56,927 nucleotides of DNA from JANQUM01 sp047630355 (GTDB taxonomy: Bacteria; Bacteroidota; Bacteroidia; Cytophagales; Spirosomataceae), in NCBI GenBank assembly GCA_047630355.1, contig JBLHXN010000010.1:1-56927 (forward strand). Reading direction: 5' to 3'. Shown here piece by piece: positions 43,648-52,868 of this stretch (within the stretch, counting starts at the first letter, position 1; each line of letters opens with the position of its first letter). The position numbers and the translations under genes were made by a program. The notes below the pieces were generated by a model. That model saw nothing but the letters and a program-made list of their open reading frames with translations, searched no databases and was not told the DNA's origin.

Positions 43648-43998
43648 TCAATTAAAAAATTCTTGATATTCATCCTCTTTGAAGCCCGAGGCAATGATTT
43701 CGCCTTCTTTTTCCACGATAGGGCGTTTGATGACAGACGTTTTTTCCATCATCAATTCAGTAGCACTTTCGTTATCTATGATTGCCGCTTTTTCTTCGTC
43801 AGACAATTTACGATACGTCATTCCGGCTCGGTTTACCAGTTTTTCCCACGGTTGTTGGGTCATCCAGTTTTCAATTTTTTCTTTACTAATTCCATCTTTT
43901 TTATAATTATGAAATTCGTACTCAACGTTATTTTCTTCCAGCCAGGTGCGGGCTTTTTTCACCGTGTTACAATTTGGTATTCCGTATAAGGTTAGCAT
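43648..43998 (-). CDS. ArsC/Spx-family thioredoxin-fold reductase (YffB type)
   Basis: The 116-residue protein begins LTLYGIPNCNTVKKARTWLEE, the N-terminal segment of the ArsC/Spx family with a single Cys at position 10. KRPIVEKEGEIIASGFKEDEY at the end is the usual YffB/ArsC-like C-terminus, with the cis-Pro region. Arsenate reductase activity is not certain; relatives act as glutathione-dependent reductases of unknown substrate, and Spx proteins instead bind RNA polymerase. It is followed by the crotonase gene on the same strand. Confidence 0.88.
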   Translation of the reverse strand: MLTLYGIPNCNTVKKARTWLEENNVEYEFHNYKKDGISKEKIENWMTQQPWEKLVNRAGMTYRKLSDEEKAAIIDNESATELMMEKTSVIKRPIVEKEGEIIASGFKEDEYQEFFN

Positions 43999-44099
43999 AA
44001 TTTTGTTGTAGATTTGTGGGTGTGTTTTTAAAAACAGCCCTTCCCGTTTGTTGGTTCGGTAGATTTTAGTTTCATCCCGAACCTTTTACGCAATTTGGT

Positions 44100-44116
44100 G
44101 GTACTTTAATAGTACC
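44100..44116. promoter_or_regulatory. Inverted repeat upstream of tatC
   Basis: GGTACT-TTAAT-AGTACC has perfect 6-bp arms 43 bp before the tatC ATG and overlaps a -7-like TACTTTAA. It could be an operator in the tatC promoter. Confidence 0.3.
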
Positions 44117-44158
44117 CGCAACAAAGAAAAAAAATTACAGCTAAATATAGTATTTGAA

Positions 44159-45028
44159 ATGCCATTAGACCAAACTCCGCACATAGGTTACGACGACGAC
44201 GATAAAGAAGATGAAGAGTCAGACAATGATGGGATGTCTTTTCTTGATCATTTGGAAGAATTACGTTGGCATCTCATTCGTTCCGCAATAGCCATTGCGA
44301 TTTTTATGGTTATCGGATTTGTATTCCATCAGGAAGTGTTCCAAATGCTCATCTTACCGCCGTCAAAAGTAGATTTTATCACGTATCGTGTTCTTTGTGA
44401 TATTGGAAACGCAGTCGGTATTGAAAGCCTCTGCGTAGAAAAAATGAACTTCGCTTTAATGAGCCGCGAGGTTTCAGGACAATTTATGATGGCACTTACC
44501 ACCGCCGCCATTGTAGGTTTGGTGGTTGCTTTTCCGTACATTTTTTGGGAGATCTGGCGATTTATAAAGCCCGGCCTTAAAAAAGAAGAGAAAGGTGCCG
44601 CCCGTGGTGCGGTATTCTACGTAACACTTTTGTTTTTCATGGGCGTATTGTTCGGTTATTATGTGGTTGCTCCGTTTGCCATTAACTTTTTAGTGAATTT
44701 CCAAATTGACGAAAGTATTATTAACCAATTCGATATTGGTTCTTACATCGGCATTTTAGCAACGCTTACACTCGCTTGTGGTATTACATTCCAGTTACCG
44801 ATTGCTATTTTTGTACTCACTAAGATAGGCGTGGTGACACCTCTATTTTTACGTACTTATCGTCGGCATTCACTGGTTGTCATTCTAATTGTGGCGGCGG
44901 TTATCACACCTTCGCCGGATGCTATTAGTCAGATATTAGTTTCGATTCCACTGTACATTTTATTTGAAATTAGTATTTTGGTTTCTGAGCGAGTAGAAAA
45001 AGCAAGATTAGCGACTTTGGAAGGGTAA
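44159..45028 (+). CDS. tatC: Twin-arginine translocase subunit TatC
   Basis: TatC is the receptor for twin-arginine signal peptides and the core of the translocase that exports folded proteins. The conserved N-terminal motif SFLDHLEELRWHLIRS follows an acidic leader (YDDDDKEDEES), and there are six transmembrane helices, with FPYIFWEIWRFIKPGLKKEEK (about 127-147) and LRTYRRHSLVVILIVAAVITPSPD (about 232-255) as family signatures. Length 289 fits Bacteroidota TatC. TatA/B is not adjacent in this window. It is convergent with the esterase gene. Confidence 0.97.
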   Translation: MPLDQTPHIGYDDDDKEDEESDNDGMSFLDHLEELRWHLIRSAIAIAIFMVIGFVFHQEVFQMLILPPSKVDFITYRVLCDIGNAVGIESLCVEKMNFALMSREVSGQFMMALTTAAIVGLVVAFPYIFWEIWRFIKPGLKKEEKGAARGAVFYVTLLFFMGVLFGYYVVAPFAINFLVNFQIDESIINQFDIGSYIGILATLTLACGITFQLPIAIFVLTKIGVVTPLFLRTYRRHSLVVILIVAAVITPSPDAISQILVSIPLYILFEISILVSERVEKARLATLEG

Positions 45029-45052
45029 TCCTTCACTACTGAGGACTTACTT

Positions 45053-46555
45053 TTAATAACATCCACCAATTTCGGCGGTAAAAGTTATTGGTGAATCAGC
45101 TACGAAACCAGGATTGAGAACAATCGCCTTTCTGGAATAAATAATATTATTATTTTCCGTTACCTTATCGTTCAGAATAACCTGTTTCGTAATTCGGCTA
45201 TTGGTAATTTCGCTGAGGGTTCCGTATTTTAGCTTATCATTAAAGAGCCTTGGTTTCACACCGCAGGAAAGTAACGGCGAGGCGTAGTAATTTCCTAACT
45301 TATCAGCTACGAAAGCGAAGCTCTTTTTACCTGCTGCACTTCCCCTACTCGTAAAGCCGGATGGAGCTACCACTTTTCCATTATCGAGTACAAAAACCTG
45401 TTTACTGAAACTTGGTAACATTGGTATTGCTGATTGAAAAAACGTGCTGTCTAAAGCCTGATTCCAGACGTCAGCAAGTCTGCCCAGTCCTCTCTTGTTG
45501 AATTCATTTGTAAAGTGAACCCCATCAAGCCGAGCATATGTAAGTGTGTCTGTGTACGGGCCAGCAAATACATCTGAAAGTTCGGCAGCAAGCCTTCGTT
45601 GATCTGCAATAATGAGCGAATCCTTTATTCCGTAAATGAGAGATGTCTGACTGATAACCCAAGCTAATTTACTTCCTGCTTGTTCTTTCGAGGCGGCGAT
45701 GACTTTTTGCATATTCCCAAAATAATCAATCGGTAGTCCCGAGGTATTCAGACCATTGCGAAAAGAATCTGCCTCGCCTTGGTGCCACAATACTGCCCGT
45801 AAGCCCAGTATATTCCTATAAAACTGAATTGAACGATGGAGGAATCCGTAAGGAATATACCTTCTGTTTTGGTCATGAGTGCCCAAACTATCGATACTAG
45901 TTACCCAGCTTTCTGAATCTGTGCCGCTCCATGCTGCATTCAGAAAAAAGACCGGAACATTCAAACGTTTCGCAATTTTATCTCCTAATTCTGCCCAACA
46001 CCATGAAGTTACCCCAACCGGATAAATATTCATATCGTTAGACAAAAGCTGAGCGTTAAATGAAGGGCTATTCATGTATTCGTCATAATCGGAGAAGGCT
46101 CCTACCCTACCGAACGGATCAGACGAGCCACGAGACTCTTTTAGCATTTGTCCTTGGGCATTTGATTGCCCTGCTATCAAGAATACTTCTCCAATACCAA
46201 TTCTCAAAATAGTGGTATCTGCTATTACAGCAGCATCTTTGATTACCCGAACCTGCAAATTGTACCAACCTTCGGTGGCTTTTAGTACCTCAAAAAAGGT
46301 TTGTAAAGAGTCAACTTTAAACTTACGACAATTGACCCACTCTGTAGCCTGACCAGTAGAAACAGCAAACGGAAGTAATCTCGCTTGGATAATATCAGCT
46401 GTCATTTCTGAATAGCCACTAACGAGTATTTCACCATTACCAAGTGTATTTCGTTGAAACACTAATCTTGAATAAGGAAACTCTACATTAACCTGAGCAC
46501 GTGCGGACGATATAAAATTGAAGAGAATACAAATAATTATTATGTAAGATTTCAT
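45053..46555 (-). CDS. Secreted GQSNA-type carbohydrate esterase (sialate O-acetylesterase-like)
   Basis: The 500-residue exported protein has a signal peptide (about 1-20, ending SARAQ) and an SGNH-like hydrolase domain of the DUF303/sialate O-acetylesterase family. Block I reads VFLIAGQSNAQGQM with the nucleophilic Ser near 135, AVLWHQGEADSF holds the oxyanion-hole region, and YARLDGVHFTNEFNKRG near 345-361 carries the Asp-x-x-His dyad. Members remove O-acetyl groups from sialic acids, xylan or other glycans; the substrate here is unknown. A good promoter lies 134 bp upstream, leaving a long leader. It is convergent with tatC. Confidence 0.85.
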   Translation of the reverse strand: MKSYIIIICILFNFISSARAQVNVEFPYSRLVFQRNTLGNGEILVSGYSEMTADIIQARLLPFAVSTGQATEWVNCRKFKVDSLQTFFEVLKATEGWYNLQVRVIKDAAVIADTTILRIGIGEVFLIAGQSNAQGQMLKESRGSSDPFGRVGAFSDYDEYMNSPSFNAQLLSNDMNIYPVGVTSWCWAELGDKIAKRLNVPVFFLNAAWSGTDSESWVTSIDSLGTHDQNRRYIPYGFLHRSIQFYRNILGLRAVLWHQGEADSFRNGLNTSGLPIDYFGNMQKVIAASKEQAGSKLAWVISQTSLIYGIKDSLIIADQRRLAAELSDVFAGPYTDTLTYARLDGVHFTNEFNKRGLGRLADVWNQALDSTFFQSAIPMLPSFSKQVFVLDNGKVVAPSGFTSRGSAAGKKSFAFVADKLGNYYASPLLSCGVKPRLFNDKLKYGTLSEITNSRITKQVILNDKVTENNNIIYSRKAIVLNPGFVADSPITFTAEIGGCY

Positions 46556-46688
46556 CTATGCAGATGGTTTGAAGGAATGACATCATTATGCTGCCCGCTC
46601 CTTTTACATTAAGGGAAATTGAAAAGTCAGCCTTTCTTAACTGATATTTAGTAAATAATAGTTCGGTAAGTCCTGAACATCGGTCTCG

Positions 46689-46718
46689 CAAATATAATAG
46701 CACTTCCCACTATTCAAA
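46689..46718 (-). promoter_or_regulatory. Promoter of the esterase gene
   Basis: On the minus strand, TTTG (46718-46715), an 18-bp spacer and TATATTTG (46696-46689) match the Bacteroidota promoter closely. It implies an untranslated leader of about 125 nt. Confidence 0.7.
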
Positions 46719-46844
46719 CGGACTCATAGAGGTTTTGTCTAAGTTCCTCCTCGTTATTTATCGTAAATCGACCAATTTATAACTGATATGGTATTTTGAT
46801 ATACTTACCATGTAAATAATTTATTCACTTTAAACTTAGTAGTC

Positions 46845-47039
46845 ATGAATAACGCAACAGAAGACAAAATCAAAGGGAATTGGAATCAAATGAAAGGTGA
46901 AATCCAACAGAAATGGGGAGATTTAACTGACGACGATTTAGATTACGCAGAAGGTAAAGAAACCGAGCTACTTGGACGCATCCAAGAGAAAACCGGTGAG
47001 ACGAAAGAAAACGTCAAGAGCTTTATTGATGGATTGTAA
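46845..47039 (+). CDS. CsbD-family small stress protein
   Basis: The 64-residue acidic protein matches CsbD proteins, which accumulate under general stress and stationary phase in many bacteria and are of unknown biochemical role. Characteristic pieces are the KGNWNQMKGEIQQKWGDLTDDDL start, the YAEGKETELLGRIQEKTG middle and the short C-terminal helix. It is a single-gene unit in its own strand context: an esterase gene diverges upstream and a very strong terminator follows 21 bp past the stop. Confidence 0.93.
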   Translation: MNNATEDKIKGNWNQMKGEIQQKWGDLTDDDLDYAEGKETELLGRIQEKTGETKENVKSFIDGL

Positions 47040-47060
47040 TCTGTACTCAAAGAAAGTAAA

Positions 47061-47095
47061 AATCCCCATTACGCAAATGCGTAATGGGGATTTTT
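47061..47095 (+). terminator. Intrinsic terminator of the CsbD gene
   Basis: A 15-bp perfect stem (47061-47075 with 47078-47092) with a 2-nt nominal loop is followed by T residues to 47095. An A run at the left side would let it act in both directions. Confidence 0.93.
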
Positions 47096-47161
47096 ATGGT
47101 TTAAGTAACGATACGATTTTAAATATAGGTTTCTGATAAAGTTAGTTTCTCATAAAACCCA

Positions 47162-47206
47162 CCCCGTCTGCCAACTGAATCAAGCATCCACCCCTCCGAG
47201 GAGGGG
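47162..47206. repeat. Second copy of the REP-like element
   Basis: CCCCGTCTGCC (47162-47172), a spacer with GCATCCACC, and the hairpin CCCCTCC-GA-GGAGGGG (47191-47206) repeat the skeleton of 27610-27668 without two of its inner hairpins. Confidence 0.7.
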
Positions 47207-47264
47207 AATCGCAACGCCACGATAAATATATTTAATTTTAAGCAAGTACTTAATTAAAAATAAA

Positions 47265-47510
47265 TTACTCGATATCGCTATTTTTCACCGCAAGTAAGTC
47301 AATACCAGAAATTACATAAAATTCGATAGAAGTCATCTTACCATTTTTATCTTCGTTGTATCTGTACGCCACAAAAGTTTCTTCCTTTTTCCTACTCATA
47401 TTATCAATAACTCTTTTACGATAATCTTCCATTGCTCCTAAATCCCTTTCATCAAAGGTCTCTTTATTAAAATCAAAAGCAACTTCCATCAAATTTTTGC
47501 GTTTTTGCAT
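47265..47510 (-). CDS. Small protein of unknown function
   Basis: The 81-residue frame is highly charged (MQKRKNLMEVAFDFNKETFDE) with a short hydrophobic patch (EFYVISGIDLLAV). I recognise no family. An alternative start is Met8. Coding character is plausible from the composition, but no homology or operon context supports it. Confidence 0.45.
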   Translation of the reverse strand: MQKRKNLMEVAFDFNKETFDERDLGAMEDYRKRVIDNMSRKKEETFVAYRYNEDKNGKMTSIEFYVISGIDLLAVKNSDIE

Positions 47511-47980
47511 TTGTCTAACCTACACCATTTTTAAGATGACGAAAACTTATCTTGATATTGAAATTTTGGGTAATCTTCAATGTTAGATTCTTCCTTAAAA
47601 AAGTCCGTAATAGAGTAGTTGAGAAAAAGAAGCTTACGAAATTTTCGGTAGCTCCATGAGGTTGGTTGACTGTGATAGGCCTTAAGAATTTGGGAATTAG
47701 TGCCAACCACATATTTTATATTATCTATATGAGGTTCATAACTGTCCGCAACTATTTAAGCTTAAAAGTATAAAATAGGCTCTTAATATTATACATTTTC
47801 GTGAATTGAGACATATAATTCGAAAAACTTAACTAATATAAAGACTATGATTCAACCCCGAAGACGCAAAGAACGCAAAGTATGAATAATCCTTTCTCTG
47901 TGTTTTTCACGGCTTCGGGGTTAAATTATTAAAAATAATCCTTAGTAACTTACTACTTGATTGTTGGATAAAACCTAAAA
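47511..47980. other. Intergenic region with an inverted repeat
   Basis: No gene is convincing here. AACCCCGAAG (47854-47863) and CTTCGGGGTT (47913-47922) are perfect inverted arms around ACGCAAAGAACGCAAAG-type sequence, another dispersed repeat type known from Bacteroidota intergenic regions. The 65-codon frame at 47515-47712 has no features of a gene. Confidence 0.5.
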
Positions 47981-48802
47981 TTACATTGAGCCCATCAAAT
48001 CTTTGTTGAGTTTTACGTAATCCATGTTACCAGCTTTTTCGGCAAGTTCCATTGACTTTTTAGCAGTCATCATAGCACCTTTCTTGTCACCTGATTTTGC
48101 TTGAATTTTAGCTTTTAAGTGAGCAACCCAGTAAGCTGTTGGCTGTTGATCAACGGCTTTGTCCGCCCACATCATTGCCTTTTTCATATCCTTACCGTTC
48201 TCGTAGTAGTAAGTAGCAGCATTGAAATAAGGCAGATTATCACCGTTCATTACCTTATCAATCTGAGCCATTACTTTCGTATCAATGTCAGACTCTACTT
48301 TAATTGGCACTTCTACGTCAGCCCAAATCAAGTCAATCTCCATTGAGTTTGCAGTTTGGTTACTCAACATAATAGTGAATGTCTCAACCTGCATTGGTAA
48401 CTTTACGGGCTTCGCCATAAAAGTGTACATTTCATCTCCTACTTTGTAGTTTGCTGATGAAACCTTTGGGTCGCTAAGCATTACTGTCCACTCGTTCTTT
48501 CCCGGCTTGGTAATTACGGAATACGTTCCAGCTTTTACGGCAGTTCCGTTCAATGTTACATCTTCTCCGAACATAAATGTGGTTGGTGAATTAGCACCAG
48601 TACGCCATAATTTATCGAAAGGCACTAAGTCACCAAAGATGGTGCGGCCTTTTGCACTCGGACGTGAATACGAAACCTCCACTTTTGATAAAGCGAAATC
48701 TTGCGTAATAGTTTGCGTTGGACTTGGCTGCGGCATTGTGATTGTCTGAGCAGTAGCTCCGATTGTCACAACGGACAACAATAAAACAAATAATTTTTTC
48801 AT
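47981..48802 (-). CDS. DUF2911 exported protein with C-terminal helical repeats
   Basis: The 273-residue protein has a signal peptide (MKKLFVLLLSVVTIGATAQ) and a DUF2911 domain (about 25-170) with the family pieces VEVSYSRPSAKGRTIFG, PFDKLWRTGANSPTTF and KAGTYSVITKPGKNEWTV. The last 75 residues are helical and TPR-like (YYYENGKDMKKAMMWADKAV). DUF2911 proteins are abundant in Bacteroidota and of unknown function; their sequence suggests a beta-sandwich in the periplasm. It stands alone. Confidence 0.88.
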   Translation of the reverse strand: MKKLFVLLLSVVTIGATAQTITMPQPSPTQTITQDFALSKVEVSYSRPSAKGRTIFGDLVPFDKLWRTGANSPTTFMFGEDVTLNGTAVKAGTYSVITKPGKNEWTVMLSDPKVSSANYKVGDEMYTFMAKPVKLPMQVETFTIMLSNQTANSMEIDLIWADVEVPIKVESDIDTKVMAQIDKVMNGDNLPYFNAATYYYENGKDMKKAMMWADKAVDQQPTAYWVAHLKAKIQAKSGDKKGAMMTAKKSMELAEKAGNMDYVKLNKDLMGSM

Positions 48803-48855
48803 TAGTATTGACTTTTAGTTTATTAAACTGCGAATGTACGCAGAATAGCCTGATA

Positions 48856-50001
48856 TTAATCGTTGGATTTGTCCATTTGCAAATTCATAACATCCCGAAA
48901 GGCTTTCAAAAAAGTATCCGCGTCTTCTCTTGTCAAAGCAAGACTTGGTAATAATCGTAAAGTATGCGTACCCGAAACTCCCGTAAATACGTGTTTCTCA
49001 AAAAGTAGTTTTTTACGAATATCAGCCACGGGCATCTCCATTTCAATACCTATCATTAAGCCAACACCACGAAGTTCTTTTATTCCGGGAATGTCTTTTA
49101 AGCCATCCATTAGGTATTCGCCCATTTCCGTAGCATTTTCGAGTAATTTTTCTTTCTCGATGACTTCTAAAACCGACAATGCTGCTACGCAAGCCAAATG
49201 ATTACCGCCGAACGTAGTTCCCAGCATACCAAAGGTAGCTTCGAATTTAGGAGAAATCAGTACGCCCCCAATTGGGAAACCGTTACCCATTCCTTTCGCC
49301 GCAGTGATAATATCGGGTTTTACGCCGCTCAACTCCCACGTAAAAAACTTCCCCGAACGCCCGTAACCACACTGTACTGAATCGTGAATAAAAACGGCAC
49401 CGTGTTCGTCGCAGCTTTCCCGAATCGCGGTCATAAACTCATCCGTCGCGACATGAATTCCACCCACGCCCTGAATACCTTCCACAATGACGGCACAGGT
49501 TTCAGAATCAACGGCATTTCGTACGGCTTCAGCATCATTAAAAGGTAAAAATACTACGTGCGAGTCATCGTTTATCAACGACTTGATTTTCGGATTGTCC
49601 GTTACCGCAACGGCTGCCGAAGTACGTCCGTGAAAACCGCTTTTGAAAGCAATAATTTTCTTACGTTTCGTATGAAACGAAGCAAGTTTCAACGCATTTT
49701 CATTTGCCTCAGCTCCCGAACTAACCAAAAATAAATCATAATCAGGAAGACCCGAAAGCTCGCCAAGTTTCTCGGCGAGTTGCTCTTGCAACGGAATCTG
49801 TACCGAATTCGAGTAAAACGAAATAGCATTTAATTGCTCGGTCAAACGCTCCACATAATACGGATGGGCGTGCCCGATAGAAATCACAGCGTGCCCACCG
49901 TACATATCTAAATACTTTTCGCCTTTATCGTCCCAAAGCGTACTTCCAGACGCTTTTACGGGGGTGATATCATAAAGCGGATAAACGTTGAATGGTTGCA
50001 T
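48856..50001 (-). CDS. argD: Acetyl/succinylornithine aminotransferase ArgD
   Basis: ArgD is a class III PLP aminotransferase that converts N-acyl-glutamate semialdehyde to N-acylornithine in arginine synthesis; in many Bacteroidota the acyl group is succinyl. Conserved features are SSGAEANENALKLA, KSGFHGRTSAAVAVT, Asp207 in IHDSVQCGYGRSGKFF (the PLP-pyridine Asp; the family more often has DEVQ) and Lys236 in TAAKGMGNGFPIGG, the Schiff-base lysine. The C-terminal GTHTLRLLPSLALTREDAD binds the substrate carboxylate. The 381 residues are normal. It is upstream of the DUF2911 gene on the same strand, with no other arginine gene beside it. Confidence 0.93.
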   Translation of the reverse strand: MQPFNVYPLYDITPVKASGSTLWDDKGEKYLDMYGGHAVISIGHAHPYYVERLTEQLNAISFYSNSVQIPLQEQLAEKLGELSGLPDYDLFLVSSGAEANENALKLASFHTKRKKIIAFKSGFHGRTSAAVAVTDNPKIKSLINDDSHVVFLPFNDAEAVRNAVDSETCAVIVEGIQGVGGIHVATDEFMTAIRESCDEHGAVFIHDSVQCGYGRSGKFFTWELSGVKPDIITAAKGMGNGFPIGGVLISPKFEATFGMLGTTFGGNHLACVAALSVLEVIEKEKLLENATEMGEYLMDGLKDIPGIKELRGVGLMIGIEMEMPVADIRKKLLFEKHVFTGVSGTHTLRLLPSLALTREDADTFLKAFRDVMNLQMDKSND

Positions 50002-50099
50002 GTTTTGATTCGGGGATGTGAGGATTTATTTTTTTCTACAAACGATATAGCCACAAAAGGGGCTTCTATTCTCTACAATATACTTTCAACATCTAAAAC

Positions 50100-51230
50100 T
50101 TACTTGACCCATTTCAAACAAACAGGCATTGAAACCTTAATTTCTTTTCCCGTTGAAGTAATGGCTCCAGTCTCGGTATTTCTTGAGAAAATGACAATAT
50201 TATCGCTGTCTTGGTTTGCCACTAAAACCCATTTTCCGGTTGGAGAAATGGTGAAATTCCGGGGCGTTTTCCCTTCAACTGACGTTTGATTGAGCGTTGT
50301 TAATTTACCCGTCGCTTCGTCAATTTTATAACTAACAATGGTATCAGAAAAGCGATTAGAACCGTAAAGAAATTTTCCATCAGGTGAGATGTGAATATCG
50401 GCACAAGCACTTTTACCATCGAAGTTTTCAGGTAACGTGGTTACTTCTTCAATCTCCGCCAATTTACCGTCTGTATAATCAAAAGTGGTAATCGTATTGG
50501 TTAATTCCTGAATAACGTAAGCGTATTTTCCGTTCGGGTGAAAAGTAAAGTGCCTTGGCCCCGAACCCGCTGAAACGGTTTGGTGGTTTCCGGCGGTAAG
50601 TTCGCCCGTTTCACTATTCAGGCGATACGCCATGACTTTATCAATACCCAAATCAGGAACAAAAACGTCTTTATTATTCGGTGAAATGTTCGCTGAATGA
50701 ACATGCGGTTCGTTCTGACGGTCTTTGTTCGGGCCGCTTCCGGTATGTTGAATCACCTGCGTTGGCTCGCTCAACGTGCCATCATCGTTAATCGGCAAAA
50801 TGGCGAGGCTTCCACCCGTGTAATTTCCCGCAATGCACCATTTGCCCGTTTTATCAATCTCTACGTGACATGGGTGCGGTCCGCCCGACGAAGCCATATT
50901 TAACGATGTCAATTTACCTTCTGAAAAAGCGAAAGATTCTACCGAACCACCGTTGGTTTCGTTAACAGCGTAAACGAATTTCTTATTGGGAGCAACTTCT
51001 AAAAACGAAGGGTCAGGTCCGCTGGCCACCGTATCTATCGGCACAAATTCTCCAGTACCTTCATCGAAGGTAAAGGTGTAAATTCCTTCGCTACCTTCTT
51101 TGGTGTAAGTTCCAACCAAAAGGTAAGCGTTATCAGTTTGCGACTCTTGCATATCGTTTGGATTATCTGACGAATCCGTGCAGCTAAAAGCTGTCAGAAG
51201 CGTGGCGAGAAATATTAGGCTGTTTTTCAC
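50100..51230 (-). CDS. Lactonase-family seven-bladed propeller lipoprotein (6-phosphogluconolactonase-like)
   Basis: Relatives of this PF10282 propeller include cytoplasmic Pgl, which hydrolyses 6-phosphogluconolactone, but this one is exported. I start at GTG 51230 (then KNSLIFLATLLTAFSC), giving a lipoprotein signal with Cys17 after AFS; the open frame upstream to 51347 reads as non-family sequence and contains a -7 promoter element. Family blades are YLLVGTYTKEGSEGIYTF, EVAPNKKFVYAVNE, SGGPHPCHVEIDKTGKWC, GPRHFTFHPNGKYAYVI and PRNFTISPTGKWVLVANQ. Length after processing suits a seven-bladed propeller. Its location outside the cytoplasm argues for a different lactone or binding role. Confidence 0.87.
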   Translation of the reverse strand: MKNSLIFLATLLTAFSCTDSSDNPNDMQESQTDNAYLLVGTYTKEGSEGIYTFTFDEGTGEFVPIDTVASGPDPSFLEVAPNKKFVYAVNETNGGSVESFAFSEGKLTSLNMASSGGPHPCHVEIDKTGKWCIAGNYTGGSLAILPINDDGTLSEPTQVIQHTGSGPNKDRQNEPHVHSANISPNNKDVFVPDLGIDKVMAYRLNSETGELTAGNHQTVSAGSGPRHFTFHPNGKYAYVIQELTNTITTFDYTDGKLAEIEEVTTLPENFDGKSACADIHISPDGKFLYGSNRFSDTIVSYKIDEATGKLTTLNQTSVEGKTPRNFTISPTGKWVLVANQDSDNIVIFSRNTETGAITSTGKEIKVSMPVCLKWVK

Positions 51231-51257
51231 TTTAAAGAGGATTGAGAATGTTCGAAC

Positions 51258-51265
51258 CAAAAGTA
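51258..51265 (-). promoter_or_regulatory. Probable -7 element of the lactonase gene
   Basis: TACTTTTG on the minus strand matches TAnnTTTG and lies 28 bp before the GTG at 51230. It supports that start. No clear -33 box. Confidence 0.45.
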
Positions 51266-51406
51266 AGGAATTAATCAGGTATGTATAGATAAAAAAGCAA
51301 ACGGAATCAACAACAGCTGATGTAATAGTGTAATTTGAGAAGAACAATAAGGTGGTAATGACAAGTCTTTTACAAAAAGTGGATTTCTCGTTTGAAGTAT
51401 ATCAAC

Positions 51407-52000
51407 TCACTTCCTACTCACAAACCGATTCCCTTTCACGTAAAAACGATACGGTAAATCTACGCCTTGCGTGATACCGATACGGGTGGTGGTTACTATT
51501 TCGAAATTTGTAAGAATAGGTTCGTTGCAATAGATTTCAGAATTGAAAATAAGTAAATCATTGTGGGCTTTGGTGATGCCCATGGCCTGAACAAGTTTTG
51601 CCGGACCATTACATAAATCCTTTTCTTTCAATGTTTTTCCGCTCGAAGATTTATGTCGTAAACGGCGTTCCTGCATTAATTCCTGACCTTGCGTGGGCTG
51701 CAACGACCGAATCAAAATGGCTTCGCCAATTCCATCACCTCCCGAAGAGATATTGACGCAAAAGTACATTCCATAGATTTGGTAAACGTAGATATTTCCC
51801 GGCGTACCGAACATGGGAGCGTTGCGTTCGGTTTTGTGGCGGTACGCATGACAAGCGGGATCACCGACCAAATAGCCTTCGGTTTCCACAATTATTCCGG
51901 CGGTTATACCTTCGTCAGATTCATGGACGAGTTCACAACCTAACAGCTTTTGGGAGAGTATTAATGTATCGTATTCTTCGTAAAATTCTTTCGTTAACAT
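51407..52000 (-). CDS. DNA-3-methyladenine glycosylase (AAG/MPG family)
   Basis: This base-excision repair enzyme removes alkylated purines such as 3-methyladenine and hypoxanthine. The 197-residue protein has the MPG family pattern: LLGCELVHESDEGITAGIIVETEGYL near 18-43 with the catalytic Glu of VETEGYL, DPACHAYRHKTERNAPMFG with the conserved HA and R, YVYQIYGMYFCVNI with the intercalating Tyr region, and CNGPAKLVQAMGI. It starts MLTKEFYEEYDTL, normal for the family. No repair gene neighbours it, and the two-component system follows on the same strand 91 bp upstream. Confidence 0.93.
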   Translation of the reverse strand: MLTKEFYEEYDTLILSQKLLGCELVHESDEGITAGIIVETEGYLVGDPACHAYRHKTERNAPMFGTPGNIYVYQIYGMYFCVNISSGGDGIGEAILIRSLQPTQGQELMQERRLRHKSSSGKTLKEKDLCNGPAKLVQAMGITKAHNDLLIFNSEIYCNEPILTNFEIVTTTRIGITQGVDLPYRFYVKGNRFVSRK

Positions 52001-52091
52001 TAGCTATTCTTTCGCAAATCAACTCGTCTCTGAGTCAAATTGTTAACTTTTATCCGGCGAGAAATTTAGAATTTATGAACGTAAGCTCGCA

Positions 52092-52772
52092 TCAGCAATG
52101 AAATCTAAACCCAACGCCGTGAATATTCTCAATTTTGACTTCTTCGTCAGTAGATAGCATTTTGCGTAAACGGGTGATAAATACATCGAGGCTACGACCG
52201 AGGAAATAATCGTCCCGCCCCCAGATTTTTACCAGAATATCTTCGCGTTTAATTACCTGATTCGGAACGTCGCAAAGATACTTTAGCACTTCTGCTTCGC
52301 GGTGCGTAAGCTTTTTCTCAAAATCATCAGATTGTAATTGCAGTTCGGGGTAATCGAACGTGAACTTTCCTACGGTATAAATTTGATTTTCGTCGTCTGA
52401 TTTCACTACGGTCTGACGTTTCAGAAAAACCCGCATACGGAGTACCAATTCTTCAATACTAAAGGGTTTGGTCATATAATCATCGCCGCCAATTTTTAAT
52501 CCTTCAATCTTATCTTCCTGCATCGTTTTGGCGGTCAAGAAAATAATGGGGATTTGGTGGTTGACTTCTCGTATTTTTTCGGCGAGGGAAAAGCCATCCA
52601 GTTCAGGCATCATTACGTCCAAAAGGCAAAGATCATATTTGTCTTTCTGGAAATTCTTCCACGCGTCTTTTCCATCCAGAAAGTGATTAATTTCAAAACC
52701 TTCTAATTCGAGGTTGTCTTTAGTTACAAAACTTAGATTTTCGTCGTCTTCGACGTAAAATATTTTAGCCAT
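52092..52772 (-). CDS. OmpR-family response regulator
   Basis: The 226-residue regulator has an N-terminal receiver domain with the acidic pocket VEDDEN (Glu8/Asp9/Asp10), phospho-acceptor Asp52 in LLDVMMPELDG, the switch Thr in FLTAKT and the Lys in YMTKPFSIEEL. The C-terminal OmpR/PhoB winged helix (about 130-225) includes LTHREAEVLKYLC and the recognition helix region FLGRSLDVFITRLRKML. When phosphorylated by its partner kinase it should bind promoter DNA. The kinase gene lies 96 bp upstream in the same direction. Target genes are unknown; Bacteroidota RprXY is the nearest named relative in form. Confidence 0.95.
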   Translation of the reverse strand: MAKIFYVEDDENLSFVTKDNLELEGFEINHFLDGKDAWKNFQKDKYDLCLLDVMMPELDGFSLAEKIREVNHQIPIIFLTAKTMQEDKIEGLKIGGDDYMTKPFSIEELVLRMRVFLKRQTVVKSDDENQIYTVGKFTFDYPELQLQSDDFEKKLTHREAEVLKYLCDVPNQVIKREDILVKIWGRDDYFLGRSLDVFITRLRKMLSTDEEVKIENIHGVGFRFHC

Positions 52773-52868
52773 TCTTTTAATTTAGGTTAAAGGTTAAAAA
52801 GAGAAAGGCTAATGGACTTATTCTCAGATTAACTATTGGTTTTATTCACTAAATACACTGCTCACTTT

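Noticed and set aside
47515..47712. 65-codon minus-strand frame
   Set aside because: Low-complexity AT-rich sequence without motifs, in a region with dispersed repeats.
51231..51347. 39-codon N-terminal extension of the lactonase
   Set aside because: It would hide a lipoprotein signal and contains the -7 promoter element TACTTTTG.
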